Part shown: in pieces, positions 16,944 through 27,208 of the stretch
How positions within the stretch are numbered: the first letter of the stretch is position 1
How the letters are laid out: each line of letters opens with the position of its first letter
Source: Aquitalea denitrificans
GTDB lineage: Bacteria; Pseudomonadota; Gammaproteobacteria; Burkholderiales; Chromobacteriaceae
Assembly (NCBI RefSeq): GCF_009856625.1
Contig: NZ_CP047241.1
Coordinates: 1,488,001-1,552,000, forward strand
Direction: 5' to 3'
Length of the DNA: 64,000 nucleotides
Notes under the pieces: model-generated
The model's input: the letters and a program-made list of their open reading frames with translations, nothing else
What the model was told of the DNA's origin: nothing
The model's database searches: none
Made by a program: the position numbers and the translations under genes

Positions 16944-18366
16944 AGCGGGTCAGCTTGTTGCGCAGGCCAACGCGGGACAGCCCCAGTTCGGCGGCGGCGC
17001 GGGTTTTGTTCCAGCGCAGCCGGGTGAGGGTTTCGCGCAGTATCTGTTTTTCCAGCTCGTCCATGCGGGTTTTCAGATCGCCCGGCAGGCCGGAAAGAAA
17101 AGCCAGCTCGGCGACTTGTTCTTCGGCGGCGGCTTGCAGTACTTCGGCAGACAGCAGGTCGGCCCCCAGCAACTCGTCGTCGCTCAATACCAGCATGCGG
17201 TTGATTTCATTGCGCAACTGCCGCACATTGCCGGGCCAGCGGTAGTCCTGCAGCGCCTGCAGGGTGTCCTCGCCAAAGCGGGCGGTGGGGCGCTGATAGT
17301 GATGGCGCGCGTCTTCCAGCAGGGCGCGGGCAATCAGCGGGATATCCTGTGGCCGTTCGCGCAGCGGCGGCACGCTGACGGTGAAGGCGGACAGCCGGTA
17401 GTACAGGTCTTCGCGAAACTGGCCGGCGCGCACCAGTTCGGGCAACAGCTTGTTGGTGGCGGATACCACGCGCACATTCACTTTCAATGGACGCGGGCTG
17501 CCCACCGGGCGGATTTCGCCTTCTTGCAGCACGCGTAGCAGCTTGGCCTGGAAGGCGGGCGAGGTTTCGCCGATTTCATCCAGGAAAATGGTGCCGCCAT
17601 CGGCTTGCTGGAACAGGCCGATGCGGTCCTGATAGGCCCCGGTGAAGGCACCGCGCTTGTGGCCGAACAACTCGCTTTCCAGTAGTTGTTCCGGCATGGC
17701 GGCGCAGTTTTCCACCACGAAGGGGCGGTCACGGCGGTGGCTGGCATAGTGCAGCGCGCGCGCCAGCAATTCCTTGCCCACGCCGGATTCGCCTTCAATC
17801 AGCACGGAGATGTCAAACGGCGCCACCCGCGACAGCAGGGCGCAGATCTTGCTCATGCTGCTGTCTGCAGCCCGGATGATATTGTCCATGGCCGAGCGCT
17901 CGCGCATCTGCTCGCGCTTGCTGTCCACCCGCACCTTGAGCCAGGGTTCGGACGATTTCAGCTCCACGTTCAGCAGTTCGTTTTCCTGCTGCAGGCGGAA
18001 CAGTTCCGCTGCGCCCTGTACCGTCAGCAGCAGTGATTCCGGCCGCCACGGCTTGAGCAAGTACTGGTAGATGCCGGCATCGTTGACGGCGGCAATGATG
18101 TCGGCGTTGTCAGTGTAGCCGGACAGGATGATGCGGATGACTTGCGGGCAGCGCTCACGCACCTGCTGGAGAAACTCCACGCCGCTCATGTCCGGCATGC
18201 GCTGGTCGCTGACAACCACCTGGATGAATTCCGAATCCAGAATGGCCAGCGCTTCGGCTCCACCGCTGGCAGTGAACAGGGTGAAGTCGTCTTCCAGCGT
18301 GCGTTCCAGGGCTTCCAGTGAACGGATTTCATCATCCACCAGCAAGATGGCGGGTTTGGCGCGCAT
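16927..18366 (-). CDS. hoxA: Hydrogenase transcriptional activator HoxA/HupR
   Basis: HoxA is an NtrC-type response regulator that switches on hydrogenase genes with sigma-54. Its 479 residues comprise a receiver domain (phospho-acceptor D54 in VVSDQRMPDMSG), a AAA+ domain (Walker A GESGVGKE, sigma-54 contact loop GAFTGA, FLDEIGE, arginine-finger region) and a C-terminal Fis-type HTH (NKTRAAAELGLSRVGLRNKL). In Cupriavidus and Rhodobacter the unphosphorylated form is active, and the kinase silences it without H2. The upstream gap to hypE is 99 bp and could hold a local promoter. Confidence 0.93.
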   Translation of the reverse strand: MRAKPAILLVDDEIRSLEALERTLEDDFTLFTASGGAEALAILDSEFIQVVVSDQRMPDMSGVEFLQQVRERCPQVIRIILSGYTDNADIIAAVNDAGIYQYLLKPWRPESLLLTVQGAAELFRLQQENELLNVELKSSEPWLKVRVDSKREQMRERSAMDNIIRAADSSMSKICALLSRVAPFDISVLIEGESGVGKELLARALHYASHRRDRPFVVENCAAMPEQLLESELFGHKRGAFTGAYQDRIGLFQQADGGTIFLDEIGETSPAFQAKLLRVLQEGEIRPVGSPRPLKVNVRVVSATNKLLPELVRAGQFREDLYYRLSAFTVSVPPLRERPQDIPLIARALLEDARHHYQRPTARFGEDTLQALQDYRWPGNVRQLRNEINRMLVLSDDELLGADLLSAEVLQAAAEEQVAELAFLSGLPGDLKTRMDELEKQILRETLTRLRWNKTRAAAELGLSRVGLRNKLTRYGLEK

Positions 18367-18465
18367 TGTTGTTATTCCCCAAAATGTGTTCTATGCGGTG
18401 TGTTCGGTACGGTGCGGGCTGGCAAGCCCGGCGAATTATTGTTGTTTGCGCTAGCGGACACGGGC

Positions 18466-19506
18466 TTAGCAAATGCGTGGCAGCATCTCGCCGCTCAGCC
18501 AGTCCAGCAGGCGTTCGCCGCCAAAATCGGTCTGCACCCGCACAAACTGGTGGGCGTCATGCACCACTTCGCCGATGATGGCCGCCTGCTGTCCCAGCGG
18601 GTGGGCTTGCAGGGCGGCCAGTGCCGCCGCCGCCTCTGCTGCCGGGCAGATGGCCACCAGTTTACCTTCATTGGCAATGTAGAGCGGGTCCAATCCCAGA
18701 AATTCGCAGGCGGCGCGCACGCTGGCCTGTACCGGAATGGCGCATTCCTGCAGGCGCATGCCCACGCCGGACTGCTGGGCGATTTCGTTGAGCGTGGTGG
18801 CCAGGCCGCCACGGGTGGGGTCGCGCATCAGGCGCAGGCCGGGGCTGGCAGCCAGCAGCGCGGCAGCCAGCGTGTGCAGGGCTGCGCTGTCGGACAGGAT
18901 GGGGCTGGCAAAGCCCAGCCCTTCGCGCTGTGACATCACCGCCATGCCGTGATCGCCCAGCGTGCCGGACAGCAGGATCACATCGCCGGGACGGGCCTGA
19001 TCGCCGGACAGGCTCACCCCGTCTGCCACCACGCCCACGCCGGTGGTGGAAATGAACACGCCATCGCCCTTGCCGCGTTCCACCACCTTGGTGTCGCCGG
19101 TGACAATGGCCACTCCGGCCGCGCGCGCAGCGGCAGCCATGGAGCGCACGATGCGCGCCAGATCAGCCAGCGGCAGGCCTTCTTCCAGAATGAAACCGGC
19201 GGACAGGTACAGGGGCGTGGCACCGCCCATGGCCAGGTCATTCACTGTGCCATGCACCGCCAGGCTGCCGATATCGCCACCGGGAAAGAACAAGGGCGAA
19301 ATGACATGGCTGTCAGTGGCAATGGCAATGCGTCCGCCAGGTGGCGGCAGGATGGCCTGGTCATTACCCTGCGCCAGCCAGTCGTTGGCAAATTCGGCGG
19401 CAAACAGCTCGCTCACCAGCTGGGCCATGGCGCGGCCACCACTGCCGTGGGTAAGGTTGACCAGACCGTGCTTGAGGTCGAGCGGACGGGTGTAGGGCTT
19501 GCTCAT
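18466..19506 (-). CDS. hypE: Hydrogenase maturation protein HypE
   Basis: HypE dehydrates the carbamoyl group on its C-terminal cysteine to a thiocyanate, the source of the CN ligands of the NiFe site. The 346-residue protein has the PurM-like ATP-binding fold (LTHGSGGRAMAQL, FPGGDIGSLAVHGTVNDLAM, RDPTRGGLAT) and ends ...GEMLPRIC, with the catalytic cysteine as last residue. The start is placed at 19506, behind GGGAG, overlapping the hypD stop. A longer in-frame extension overlapping hypD has no family similarity. Confidence 0.95.
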   Translation of the reverse strand: MSKPYTRPLDLKHGLVNLTHGSGGRAMAQLVSELFAAEFANDWLAQGNDQAILPPPGGRIAIATDSHVISPLFFPGGDIGSLAVHGTVNDLAMGGATPLYLSAGFILEEGLPLADLARIVRSMAAAARAAGVAIVTGDTKVVERGKGDGVFISTTGVGVVADGVSLSGDQARPGDVILLSGTLGDHGMAVMSQREGLGFASPILSDSAALHTLAAALLAASPGLRLMRDPTRGGLATTLNEIAQQSGVGMRLQECAIPVQASVRAACEFLGLDPLYIANEGKLVAICPAAEAAAALAALQAHPLGQQAAIIGEVVHDAHQFVRVQTDFGGERLLDWLSGEMLPRIC

Positions 19507-20621
19507 GCCGTGGCTCCCTGTACGAAACGGCCATAGTGGTAATGGGCGGCACAGGCCCCTTCGCTGGACACCATGCAGGAGCCCAGCGGGTTGTCCGGCG
19601 TGCAGACAATGCCGAATACCTTGCAGTCCTGCGGTTGCTTCTGGCCACGCAGGATGGCACCGCACTCACAGGCCTTGTGGTCCGGCACATGGCGATACGG
19701 CAGGGCAAAGCGCAGCTCGGCATCAAATTCGGCAAAGTCCGGGTGAATGGCCAGCGCAGAGTGCGGTACTTGCCCCAGGCCGCGCCATTCAAAGCTGTCG
19801 CGCAGCGTCATGGTCTGCGCCACCCGCTCGCGGGCTTTCTGATTGCCTTCGTGGGTGACGGCGCGGCTGAACTGGGTTTCCACCTCGGTACGGCCCTGGT
19901 TGATCTGCTCCACCAGCATGGCCACCGCCTGCAGCACATCCAGCGGTTCGAAACCGGCAATCACCACCGGCTTGGCAAACTCCTCGGCCACTGCCGCATA
20001 GGGCGCGCTGCCAATGACGGTGCTGACGTGGGAGGGGCCGATGAAACCGTCCAGCTGCACCGCGTCACCCGCTGCCAGCAGATGGCGCATGGCGGGCGGG
20101 GTGAGTACGTGGTTGCAGAACACGCTGAAGTTGGCCAGCTTTTCCTGCCGCGCCTGGATGAGTGCCAGCGCAGTGGGCGGAGTGGTGGTTTCAAAGCCGA
20201 TGGCAAAAAACACCACCTGCTTGTGCGGGTTGTCACGGGCAATCTGCAGCGCGTCATTGGTGGAGTACACCATGCGCACGTCCGCGCCCTTGGCGCGCGC
20301 CTGATACAGGCTCATCTTGTTTGATGCCGGCACGCGCAGGGTGTCGCCATAACTGCACAGGATGACATCCGGACGCAGCGCCAGCTCGATGGCGGAATCC
20401 ACCCGGCCGATGGGCAGCACGCACACCGGACAGCCGGGGCCGTGGATCAGCCTGATATTGTCCGGCAACAAGCCGGTGAGGCCGTAGCGGGCGATGGCGT
20501 GGGTGTGGCCGCCGCAGAACTCCATCAGCCGGTATTCGCGCGCCGGGTCCACCAGACGGCTGATTTGCGCAGCCATGCCACGGGCAATGTCGCCGCGGCG
20601 GAATTCGTCTACATACTTCAT
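19503..20621 (-). CDS. hypD: Hydrogenase maturation protein HypD
   Basis: HypD is a 4Fe-4S protein which, with HypC, is the scaffold on which the Fe(CN)2CO unit is assembled. It has 372 residues. Conserved motifs are EFCGGHTHAI, HGPGCPVCVLP and GFETTTPP, plus the C-terminal cysteines binding the cluster (CECGAILRG, CKVFGIVCTP). Its start overlaps the end of hypC by 4 bp and its stop overlaps the start of hypE. Confidence 0.96.
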   Translation of the reverse strand: MKYVDEFRRGDIARGMAAQISRLVDPAREYRLMEFCGGHTHAIARYGLTGLLPDNIRLIHGPGCPVCVLPIGRVDSAIELALRPDVILCSYGDTLRVPASNKMSLYQARAKGADVRMVYSTNDALQIARDNPHKQVVFFAIGFETTTPPTALALIQARQEKLANFSVFCNHVLTPPAMRHLLAAGDAVQLDGFIGPSHVSTVIGSAPYAAVAEEFAKPVVIAGFEPLDVLQAVAMLVEQINQGRTEVETQFSRAVTHEGNQKARERVAQTMTLRDSFEWRGLGQVPHSALAIHPDFAEFDAELRFALPYRHVPDHKACECGAILRGQKQPQDCKVFGIVCTPDNPLGSCMVSSEGACAAHYHYGRFVQGATA

Positions 20622-20845
20622 GCCTGCTCCCCCGCTGCCAATTGGTCCATCAAGGCCAGGGTGCGGGCGGCTTCCTCGGCATCGAGTTTGCCGATGGCGT
20701 AACCCACATGCAGGATGACGTAATCGCCCTCCTGCGGGGCGTCGATCAGGGCGACCGATACTTCACGGCTGACACCGTCCATATCCACCACTGCCATCTC
20801 CTCGGGCAGCAGCTGGCTGATTCTTACCGGCATGGCCAGGCACAT
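20618..20845 (-). CDS. hypC: Hydrogenase maturation chaperone HypC
   Basis: This 75-residue chaperone starts MCLAMPVRI. The N-terminal cysteine (after Met removal) holds the Fe(CN)2CO unit and contacts HypD and the immature large subunit. A paralogue, hupF, lies further upstream in the same cluster; in related systems that copy protects HupL in air. It is part of hypABFCDE. Confidence 0.95.
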   Translation of the reverse strand: MCLAMPVRISQLLPEEMAVVDMDGVSREVSVALIDAPQEGDYVILHVGYAIGKLDAEEAARTLALMDQLAAGEQA

Positions 20846-20886
20846 GGTTGTTTCTCCTTGTTATTGTGTTTGCGCAGGTGCGGGTT

Positions 20887-23202
20887 TCAGGACAAGGTGT
20901 CCGGTGCATTGCTCTGCAGCAGGCGTTGCCGCGCCACCCAGGCCTGGCCCAGACTCAGGCCGCCGTCATTGGGCGGCAGTTTGCGGGCGGTGTAGACCTG
21001 CAGGCCGGCAGCGGCCAGCAGCGGCAGCAGCTGTTGCAACAGCTGGCGATTGGCACAGCAGCCACCGGCCAGTACCAGCTGGCGCATGCCGGTAGTGCTG
21101 GCAGCCTGGCTGGCCCAGTCTGCCAGTGCATGGGCCAGCGTGGCATGCCACAGGCTGGCAATGGCAAGCGGGTCGGTCAGTTGCAGCAGCTGGCGTGCCA
21201 GCGGGGTGAGGTCCAGCAAATTGGCTGCAGACACTTGCCAGCCGCCGGCCAGCGGTGCGCAGGGTGCAGTCAGCGCCTCCAGCTTTTGCGCGGCCTCGCT
21301 CTCGAAGCTTTGCTCCGGACAGATGCCGGCCAGGCCGGCAACTGCATCAAACCAGCGCCCCATACTGGTGGTGTCTGGACAGTTGAGCCCGGTTTCCAGC
21401 TGGCGCAACAGCATGGGCAGGCCGGGGCGCTCGCTCAGGTGCTGCGGCAAGGGCAGCTCGCCGGCCAGCCTGTGCCACAAGCCCACGGCCATGCGCCATG
21501 GTTCACGGGCGGCCTTGTCGCCACCGGGCAGCGGCAAGGGGGTGATGTGGCCGATGCGCTCGCAACTGGCACCTTCCAGCATCATCAGCTCGCCGCCCCA
21601 GGCACCGCCGTTCTTGCCCAGGCCGTAACCGTCCAGCGCCAGCCCCAGCAACGGGCCTTGCAGGCCCTGTTCGGCCATGACAGCGGCCAGATGGGCATGG
21701 TGGTGTTGTACCGGTAGCAAGGGAATGCCCAGCTGTTGCGACCATTGCTGCGCCAACTGGCTGGAAAAGCTGTCCGGCTGCAAATCACAGGCAATGGCCT
21801 GCGGGCTGACGCCGGTGAGGTCCAGCAGGTGCTGGGCGGTCTGTTCCAGTGCTTCGCAGCTAAGCGGGTGGTCCAGGTCGCCCACATGTTGCGACACAAA
21901 GGCTTCGTCGCCGCGCAGCACGGTGGCGGTGGTCTTGAGGTAAGCGCCCAGCGCCAGCACGTCCGGCCCGCTATCGGCCAGTGGCAGCGGGTCTGGTACA
22001 AAGCCGCGCGCCCGGCGGTAGAACAGCGGCTGATCGTCCTGCAATGCCAGTACGCTGTCGTCGCAGCGGGTGACGATGCTGCGGTTGTGCAGCAGGAACA
22101 CGTCGGCCACCTTGTTCAGCCGTTCGCGCGCTTCCTGATTGCTGGTGACAATCGGTTCGCCGGACAGATTGGCACTGGTCATCACCCAGATGCGCTCACA
22201 GGCTTGCTCGCGCCATTGCTCACCTTGCGGTCGGCCCAGCGCTTCGTGAAACAGCAGCCATTGCAGCGGGGTATAGGGCAGCATCACGCCGATGGCGGCA
22301 ATGCCGGGTGCGATGTCCGGCATCAGTTGGTCGGCTTCCGGTTTTTTTTGCAGCAGCACGATGGGCCGTTCCGGGCGTTGCAGCCAGGCGGCTTCCTGCG
22401 GGCTGACTTCACAAAATGCCCGCACCGATTCCACATTCAGTGCCATTACCGCCAGCGGTTTGCCGGGGCGATGCTTGAGCTGGCGCAGCCGCGCTACTGC
22501 TTCCGGATTGGTGGCATCGCATACCAGATGAAAACCACCCAGCCCTTTCATGGCAATGCTGCGGCCCATGCGCAGGATCTGCCAGGCACCATGCAGCGGA
22601 TCACCATTGAGAGAGATGCCAAAGCGGTCGGTCAGTTGCATCTGCGGGCCGCAGTCCGGACAGGCGGTGGGCTCGGCATGAAAGCGGCGGCTGTGCGGGC
22701 TTTGGTATTCGCTGCGACAGGACGGACACAGCAAAAAGGGCAGCATGCTGGTGTTGGCGCGGTCGTAGGGCAGGCGGTGAGTAACGGTGTAGCGCGGGCC
22801 GCAATCGGTACAGTTGATGAAGGCGTAGCGATAGCGGCGATTGGCCGGGTCGAACAGCTCGGCGAGGCAGGCCGGACAGGTGGCGCTGTCTGCCGGCAGA
22901 CGGGCCTGGGTGGTGCTGCCACTGCTGCTGCGGATTTCAAAGTCGTCTTCATCCGGCAACGGGTCAAGCAGGCTTTGCTGCATGCTGTCGATCTGGGCCA
23001 GCGGCGGCAAATCCTGTTGCAGATGCAGTTGGAAGGCATCCAGCTGGCTGCTGCTGCCCTGCAGTTCGATGGTGACGCCTTCTCCGGTGTTGAGTACAAA
23101 GCCGGACAGGCCTTCCGCCTGGGCGGTACGCCAGATGAAGGGGCGGAAGCCCACTCCCTGAACCCGGCCGCGGATGGCCAGTCGCAAGCGTTGTGTCGGC
23201 AT
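20887..23202 (-). CDS. hypF: Carbamoyltransferase HypF
   Basis: HypF makes carbamoyl-adenylate from carbamoyl phosphate and moves the carbamoyl group to HypE for CN ligand synthesis. The 771-residue protein has all its domains: N-terminal acylphosphatase (GRVQGVGFRPF), two Zn-finger pairs (CPACLAELFD, CPSCRSEYQ, CPDCGPQ), a YrdC-like domain (KGLGGFHLVCDA) and a C-terminal Kae1-like domain (VQHHHAHLAAVMAE, LALDGYGLG, LAGGCCANRQL). It starts 3 bp after hypB ends. A long open frame on the opposite strand is only its GC-rich mirror. Confidence 0.96.
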   Translation of the reverse strand: MPTQRLRLAIRGRVQGVGFRPFIWRTAQAEGLSGFVLNTGEGVTIELQGSSSQLDAFQLHLQQDLPPLAQIDSMQQSLLDPLPDEDDFEIRSSSGSTTQARLPADSATCPACLAELFDPANRRYRYAFINCTDCGPRYTVTHRLPYDRANTSMLPFLLCPSCRSEYQSPHSRRFHAEPTACPDCGPQMQLTDRFGISLNGDPLHGAWQILRMGRSIAMKGLGGFHLVCDATNPEAVARLRQLKHRPGKPLAVMALNVESVRAFCEVSPQEAAWLQRPERPIVLLQKKPEADQLMPDIAPGIAAIGVMLPYTPLQWLLFHEALGRPQGEQWREQACERIWVMTSANLSGEPIVTSNQEARERLNKVADVFLLHNRSIVTRCDDSVLALQDDQPLFYRRARGFVPDPLPLADSGPDVLALGAYLKTTATVLRGDEAFVSQHVGDLDHPLSCEALEQTAQHLLDLTGVSPQAIACDLQPDSFSSQLAQQWSQQLGIPLLPVQHHHAHLAAVMAEQGLQGPLLGLALDGYGLGKNGGAWGGELMMLEGASCERIGHITPLPLPGGDKAAREPWRMAVGLWHRLAGELPLPQHLSERPGLPMLLRQLETGLNCPDTTSMGRWFDAVAGLAGICPEQSFESEAAQKLEALTAPCAPLAGGWQVSAANLLDLTPLARQLLQLTDPLAIASLWHATLAHALADWASQAASTTGMRQLVLAGGCCANRQLLQQLLPLLAAAGLQVYTARKLPPNDGGLSLGQAWVARQRLLQSNAPDTLS

Positions 23203-23205
23203 GAT

Positions 23206-24246
<1,041 letters not shown>

Positions 24247-24318
24247 TGCTGCCTCTCCTTGTTTTTCATTCTGATGGCTGCGGCCTGTGGCCGCTGGCCG
24301 GTATTCATGGTGCGGGGC

Positions 24319-24660
24319 TTATTCCACTTCCAGTTCGCTGACGCGCATTTCATCGCCACCGGTCACTTGCACCTGATGCTTGCCGCATAGCGGACAGGCA
24401 TCGAAGCGGGCGTGGATGGCCACCTGCTGGCTGCAAGCCAGGCACCAGCCTTCACCGGGCTGGCGCACAAAGTGAAAGCGTGCGCCATCGGCCAGCGTGT
24501 CGCGGCTGACCACTTCCAGGCAAAAATCCAGTGCTTCCACTTCCACCCCGGCCAGCTCGCCTATGCTCAGCCATACCTGTTTTACCCGCTGGAAGTCCTG
24601 GGCCTTAGCCTGGCCTTCCAGCAACTGGATGATGCCCTCGGCCAGTGACATTTCATGCAT
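24319..24660 (-). CDS. hypA: Nickel chaperone HypA
   Basis: HypA (113 residues) binds Ni through its N-terminal MHEMSL motif and Zn through two CxxC pairs (CLAC and CPLC), and delivers Ni with HypB. Its start overlaps the hupK end by 8 bp. A 72-bp gap, without a clear promoter or terminator, separates it from hypB. The upstream genes are hupDFGHIJK. Confidence 0.95.
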   Translation of the reverse strand: MHEMSLAEGIIQLLEGQAKAQDFQRVKQVWLSIGELAGVEVEALDFCLEVVSRDTLADGARFHFVRQPGEGWCLACSQQVAIHARFDACPLCGKHQVQVTGGDEMRVSELEVE

Positions 24661-25663
24661 ATTCGGTTTCCTTGCTCACACTGTATGCCACACAGGGGTC
24701 GATCAGGCTGATCTGGCGCTGCCATTCTGCGTCAGACGCTGCCGCCAGAAAACCCAGGCTTACCCGCAATACCCCTTCCGGGTGCGCATGCCACAGCGTG
24801 GGCGGCAGCACCCGGTAACGGCTGATGCGGCCATTTTCATCCAGTGCCGCCAGATGCAGCAGCGGCCCGCGTGCGGTGTCCACCAGCGCCAGTGCGCCAT
24901 CGGGCAGGCTGGCGGCGCTGGCTTGCAGCTGGCTGCCATTCAGCCAGCGCGCCAGTTGCAGCAGCCGGGCCAGCAGCCGTGCACGCGGGTACAGACCTTG
25001 TTGCAGCAAGCCGGGCAGTTGCTCCGCCTCGCGCGCCAGTGCGCTCACCTCGCGCGCTTGTCCCTGCCACACCGGCCCGCCGGGGCGCAGCCAGTCGGCC
25101 AGATTGTCGGCCAGCATGCCTGCGCCAAGCGGTGGCAGCAGGGTACAGCCGGGCTGTGCCTGATCCAGCAGGCGCAGCCAGCACGCCGGGGCGGTATCGC
25201 CATGCATCAACCAGTCCAGCCAGCCGTCTTCCCCGCGTTGCAGCCAGTGCTGGCAGTCTTCGCCGTAGACAAAGGCTTCGGCCAGCTTGCGCAGCGCAGG
25301 CAAGTCCTGTGCGGTTCGCCATTGAGCGGTCCACTGTGCCGCCGCCGGTGCGCCGTCAAATGCCTGCGACCAGTCCAGCAGCAGCTTGCGCAGGGTTTCG
25401 CGCGTGGCTTCCAGTGTCAGCGTGGCACGCTCGGCATCGCTTGCCCTGGCGTGTTGCCCGCCTGCCTGCTGCAGTACCAGTCTGGCGGCCAGGCTTTGGG
25501 CCTGGGCGCACAGGGAAAACAGCAGCGGGGTCATGGCAATGGCTTGCGCAGCGGGCTGGCCAATGAACAGCCGCTCGGCTTCACGGCGTGGCCAGCTTAC
25601 GCTGACGGCAGCGCTCCTGTCCTTGTTCTGGCTCAGATGAATACGGATCTGATCGGCTGTCAT
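24653..25663 (-). CDS. hupK: Hydrogenase assembly protein HupK/HoxV
   Basis: HupK/HoxV is a scaffold protein for uptake-hydrogenase maturation, thought to derive from the large subunit. The 336-residue protein keeps traces of that origin: a segment NGRISRYRVLPPTLWHAHPE mirrors the large subunit's SYQCVVPTTWNAGPRD region, and its end (LIDPCVAYSVSKE) mirrors DPCxxCxxH with one cysteine kept and the second cysteine and histidine lost. The start at 25663 overlaps the hupJ stop (ATGA); a longer frame upstream only mirrors hupJ. Confidence 0.85.
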   Translation of the reverse strand: MTADQIRIHLSQNKDRSAAVSVSWPRREAERLFIGQPAAQAIAMTPLLFSLCAQAQSLAARLVLQQAGGQHARASDAERATLTLEATRETLRKLLLDWSQAFDGAPAAAQWTAQWRTAQDLPALRKLAEAFVYGEDCQHWLQRGEDGWLDWLMHGDTAPACWLRLLDQAQPGCTLLPPLGAGMLADNLADWLRPGGPVWQGQAREVSALAREAEQLPGLLQQGLYPRARLLARLLQLARWLNGSQLQASAASLPDGALALVDTARGPLLHLAALDENGRISRYRVLPPTLWHAHPEGVLRVSLGFLAAASDAEWQRQISLIDPCVAYSVSKETEYA

Positions 25664-26124
25664 CGGCCCAGTCCAAACAGGCGGCGGCGCGACATATCCG
25701 GTGCGGCGGGCTGTGCCGGTGGAAACAATAGCTTGAGCACTTCTTCTGCCGTGCTGCAGGCGCTGGCCTGATCGGCAAATTGCAGCACCGGCGAAAACAG
25801 CGAGCACAGCCGGTAGTCGCCCAGTGCGGCTTCATGCCCAGCCATGAAGGGCAGGGCGTCACCCGGCAGTGGCACCACCACCTCGCCCCCGGGTGGCACC
25901 GGCGGCAGGCTGTCGGCTGCGGCGGGCAGCAGCAACAGGTTCATGAACCAGGGGGTCAGCAGCACGCCCACCCATAGCTGGCCGTGTGGGCCGTCCCACT
26001 GCCGGAAGCCGATGGCTTGCACCTGTAGCGCCGGATTGAGGATGGGAATGCCCTGCATGCGTGTGTCGGCAATCTGGCGGAACAGGCTTTCCAGCCCGGG
26101 GCCGGGGGTCTGGGCAGGGTTCAT
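25660..26124 (-). CDS. hupJ: Hydrogenase assembly chaperone HupJ/HoxT (HybE-like)
   Basis: The 154-residue protein is of the HybE/HupJ type, a small chaperone needed in uptake-hydrogenase maturation. Typical segments are IRQIADTRM-like (here FRQIADTRMQGIPILNPAL), VGVLLTPWFMNLLLLP and ALGDYRLCSLFSPV. Function is known only broadly: contact with the large or small subunit during assembly. It is translation-coupled to hupI upstream and hupK downstream by 4-5 bp overlaps. Confidence 0.88.
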   Translation of the reverse strand: MNPAQTPGPGLESLFRQIADTRMQGIPILNPALQVQAIGFRQWDGPHGQLWVGVLLTPWFMNLLLLPAAADSLPPVPPGGEVVVPLPGDALPFMAGHEAALGDYRLCSLFSPVLQFADQASACSTAEEVLKLLFPPAQPAAPDMSRRRLFGLGR

Positions 26125-26345
26125 GCCGGTGTGTCCAGCACCATGAACTGGTCACGTGCGCCATCGCACACCGGGCAGCGCCAGTGGTCCGGCAGGGCGG
26201 AAAACGGCGTGCCGGGCGGAATCTGCCACACATCGTCGCCCTGGGCCGGGTCGTACACCCACCAGCAGATCTTGCATTCCATGCGTGCATCGTCCGCAAG
26301 GCTGGCGTCGCGCCCCAGATAGGAGCCTTCGAAGCGCCCGTCCAT
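26121..26345 (-). CDS. hupI: Rubredoxin HupI/HoxR
   Basis: This 74-residue rubredoxin has the two Fe-binding pairs CKICWWVYDP and CPVCDG. Rubredoxins of this cluster help assemble the Fe-S clusters of the small subunit in the presence of oxygen. The start is set at 26345 (MDGRFEGSYLGRD), which abuts the hupH stop; the longer frame from 26372 would run into hupH. Confidence 0.93.
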   Translation of the reverse strand: MDGRFEGSYLGRDASLADDARMECKICWWVYDPAQGDDVWQIPPGTPFSALPDHWRCPVCDGARDQFMVLDTPA

Positions 26346-27208
26346 CAGTATTCCCCTTGCAACCACTGCCATGCTTCTTGCAGGCGGTCCAGCGAGTCAG
26401 CCAGATCGTCCTCCGAGGCCAAGGCCACTTCCGGAATACGGGTGATTTCCAGCGTATCCAGCAAGATGCTGTTCATGCCGTTGAAGTACTGCACGCGCCA
26501 GACATTGGCGAGCGAGGTGGCCATGATGCGGCATTTGCCATAGCCACGGGAAAACACCCCGCTATTGCCCGGCCCCAGGATGGCATCCAGGCAGTCCATG
26601 TCGGCCGGGCTCATCGGCAGCAAGGAAAAGTTGATGATATGGGCCTCGCTGCCGGGGTTTTGCATGGCGGCGGCAATTTCGGTCAGTACCGGCCCGGCGT
26701 TCATCAGCTGGTCGGGCAGGGTGGGGATGTCCAGCTCACCTTTGCCAAACGCGCGAGCGGCCTGCCATACGGCGGCGGGAATCGGGCAGGCTTCAATGCG
26801 GTCGGCCAGCAGCTGGCCATCGGCACTGCTTTCCAGTACACGCCAGATGCCGGCGAATACCGATTCCTGCATGTCCAGTTCGCGTCCGTCCAGCAGCTTC
26901 ACCCGACAGGACACTTCGCCTTCGCCCAGTAGCTGGTTGATCAGCTGACGGTTGGCGGCGTCAAGCTGGCTGATGTCCTGCACCGGGTAAACCTCGGCAT
27001 CGCCCTTGTAGCCTTGCAACTGGGTAATCAGCTCGGCAATCACCTGTTTGGCGGCATGCAGGTGTTCCACCTCTTCCGAGGTGGGCAGGGAGGGCTGGTC
27101 GAAGCTGTCGATTTCACGCGGCAGCGGCATGTAGGCCAGGTCCGGGTCTTCCGGTTGCGAACCGGGGCCCAGGCCCACCACGGCGACGGGGAAGGGTTTG
27201 ATGTTCAT
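26345..27208 (-). CDS. hupH: Hydrogenase expression/formation protein HupH/HoxQ
   Basis: The 287-residue HupH family protein is an assembly chaperone thought to hold the Fe-S small subunit before export. Typical features are the opening PFPVAVVGLGPGSQPE, a central GEGEVSCRV segment and a C-terminal GYGKCRIMATSLANVWRVQY region. The ATG at 27208 overlaps the hupG stop (ATGA). A TTG two codons upstream is possible but less likely. Confidence 0.92.
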   Translation of the reverse strand: MNIKPFPVAVVGLGPGSQPEDPDLAYMPLPREIDSFDQPSLPTSEEVEHLHAAKQVIAELITQLQGYKGDAEVYPVQDISQLDAANRQLINQLLGEGEVSCRVKLLDGRELDMQESVFAGIWRVLESSADGQLLADRIEACPIPAAVWQAARAFGKGELDIPTLPDQLMNAGPVLTEIAAAMQNPGSEAHIINFSLLPMSPADMDCLDAILGPGNSGVFSRGYGKCRIMATSLANVWRVQYFNGMNSILLDTLEITRIPEVALASEDDLADSLDRLQEAWQWLQGEY

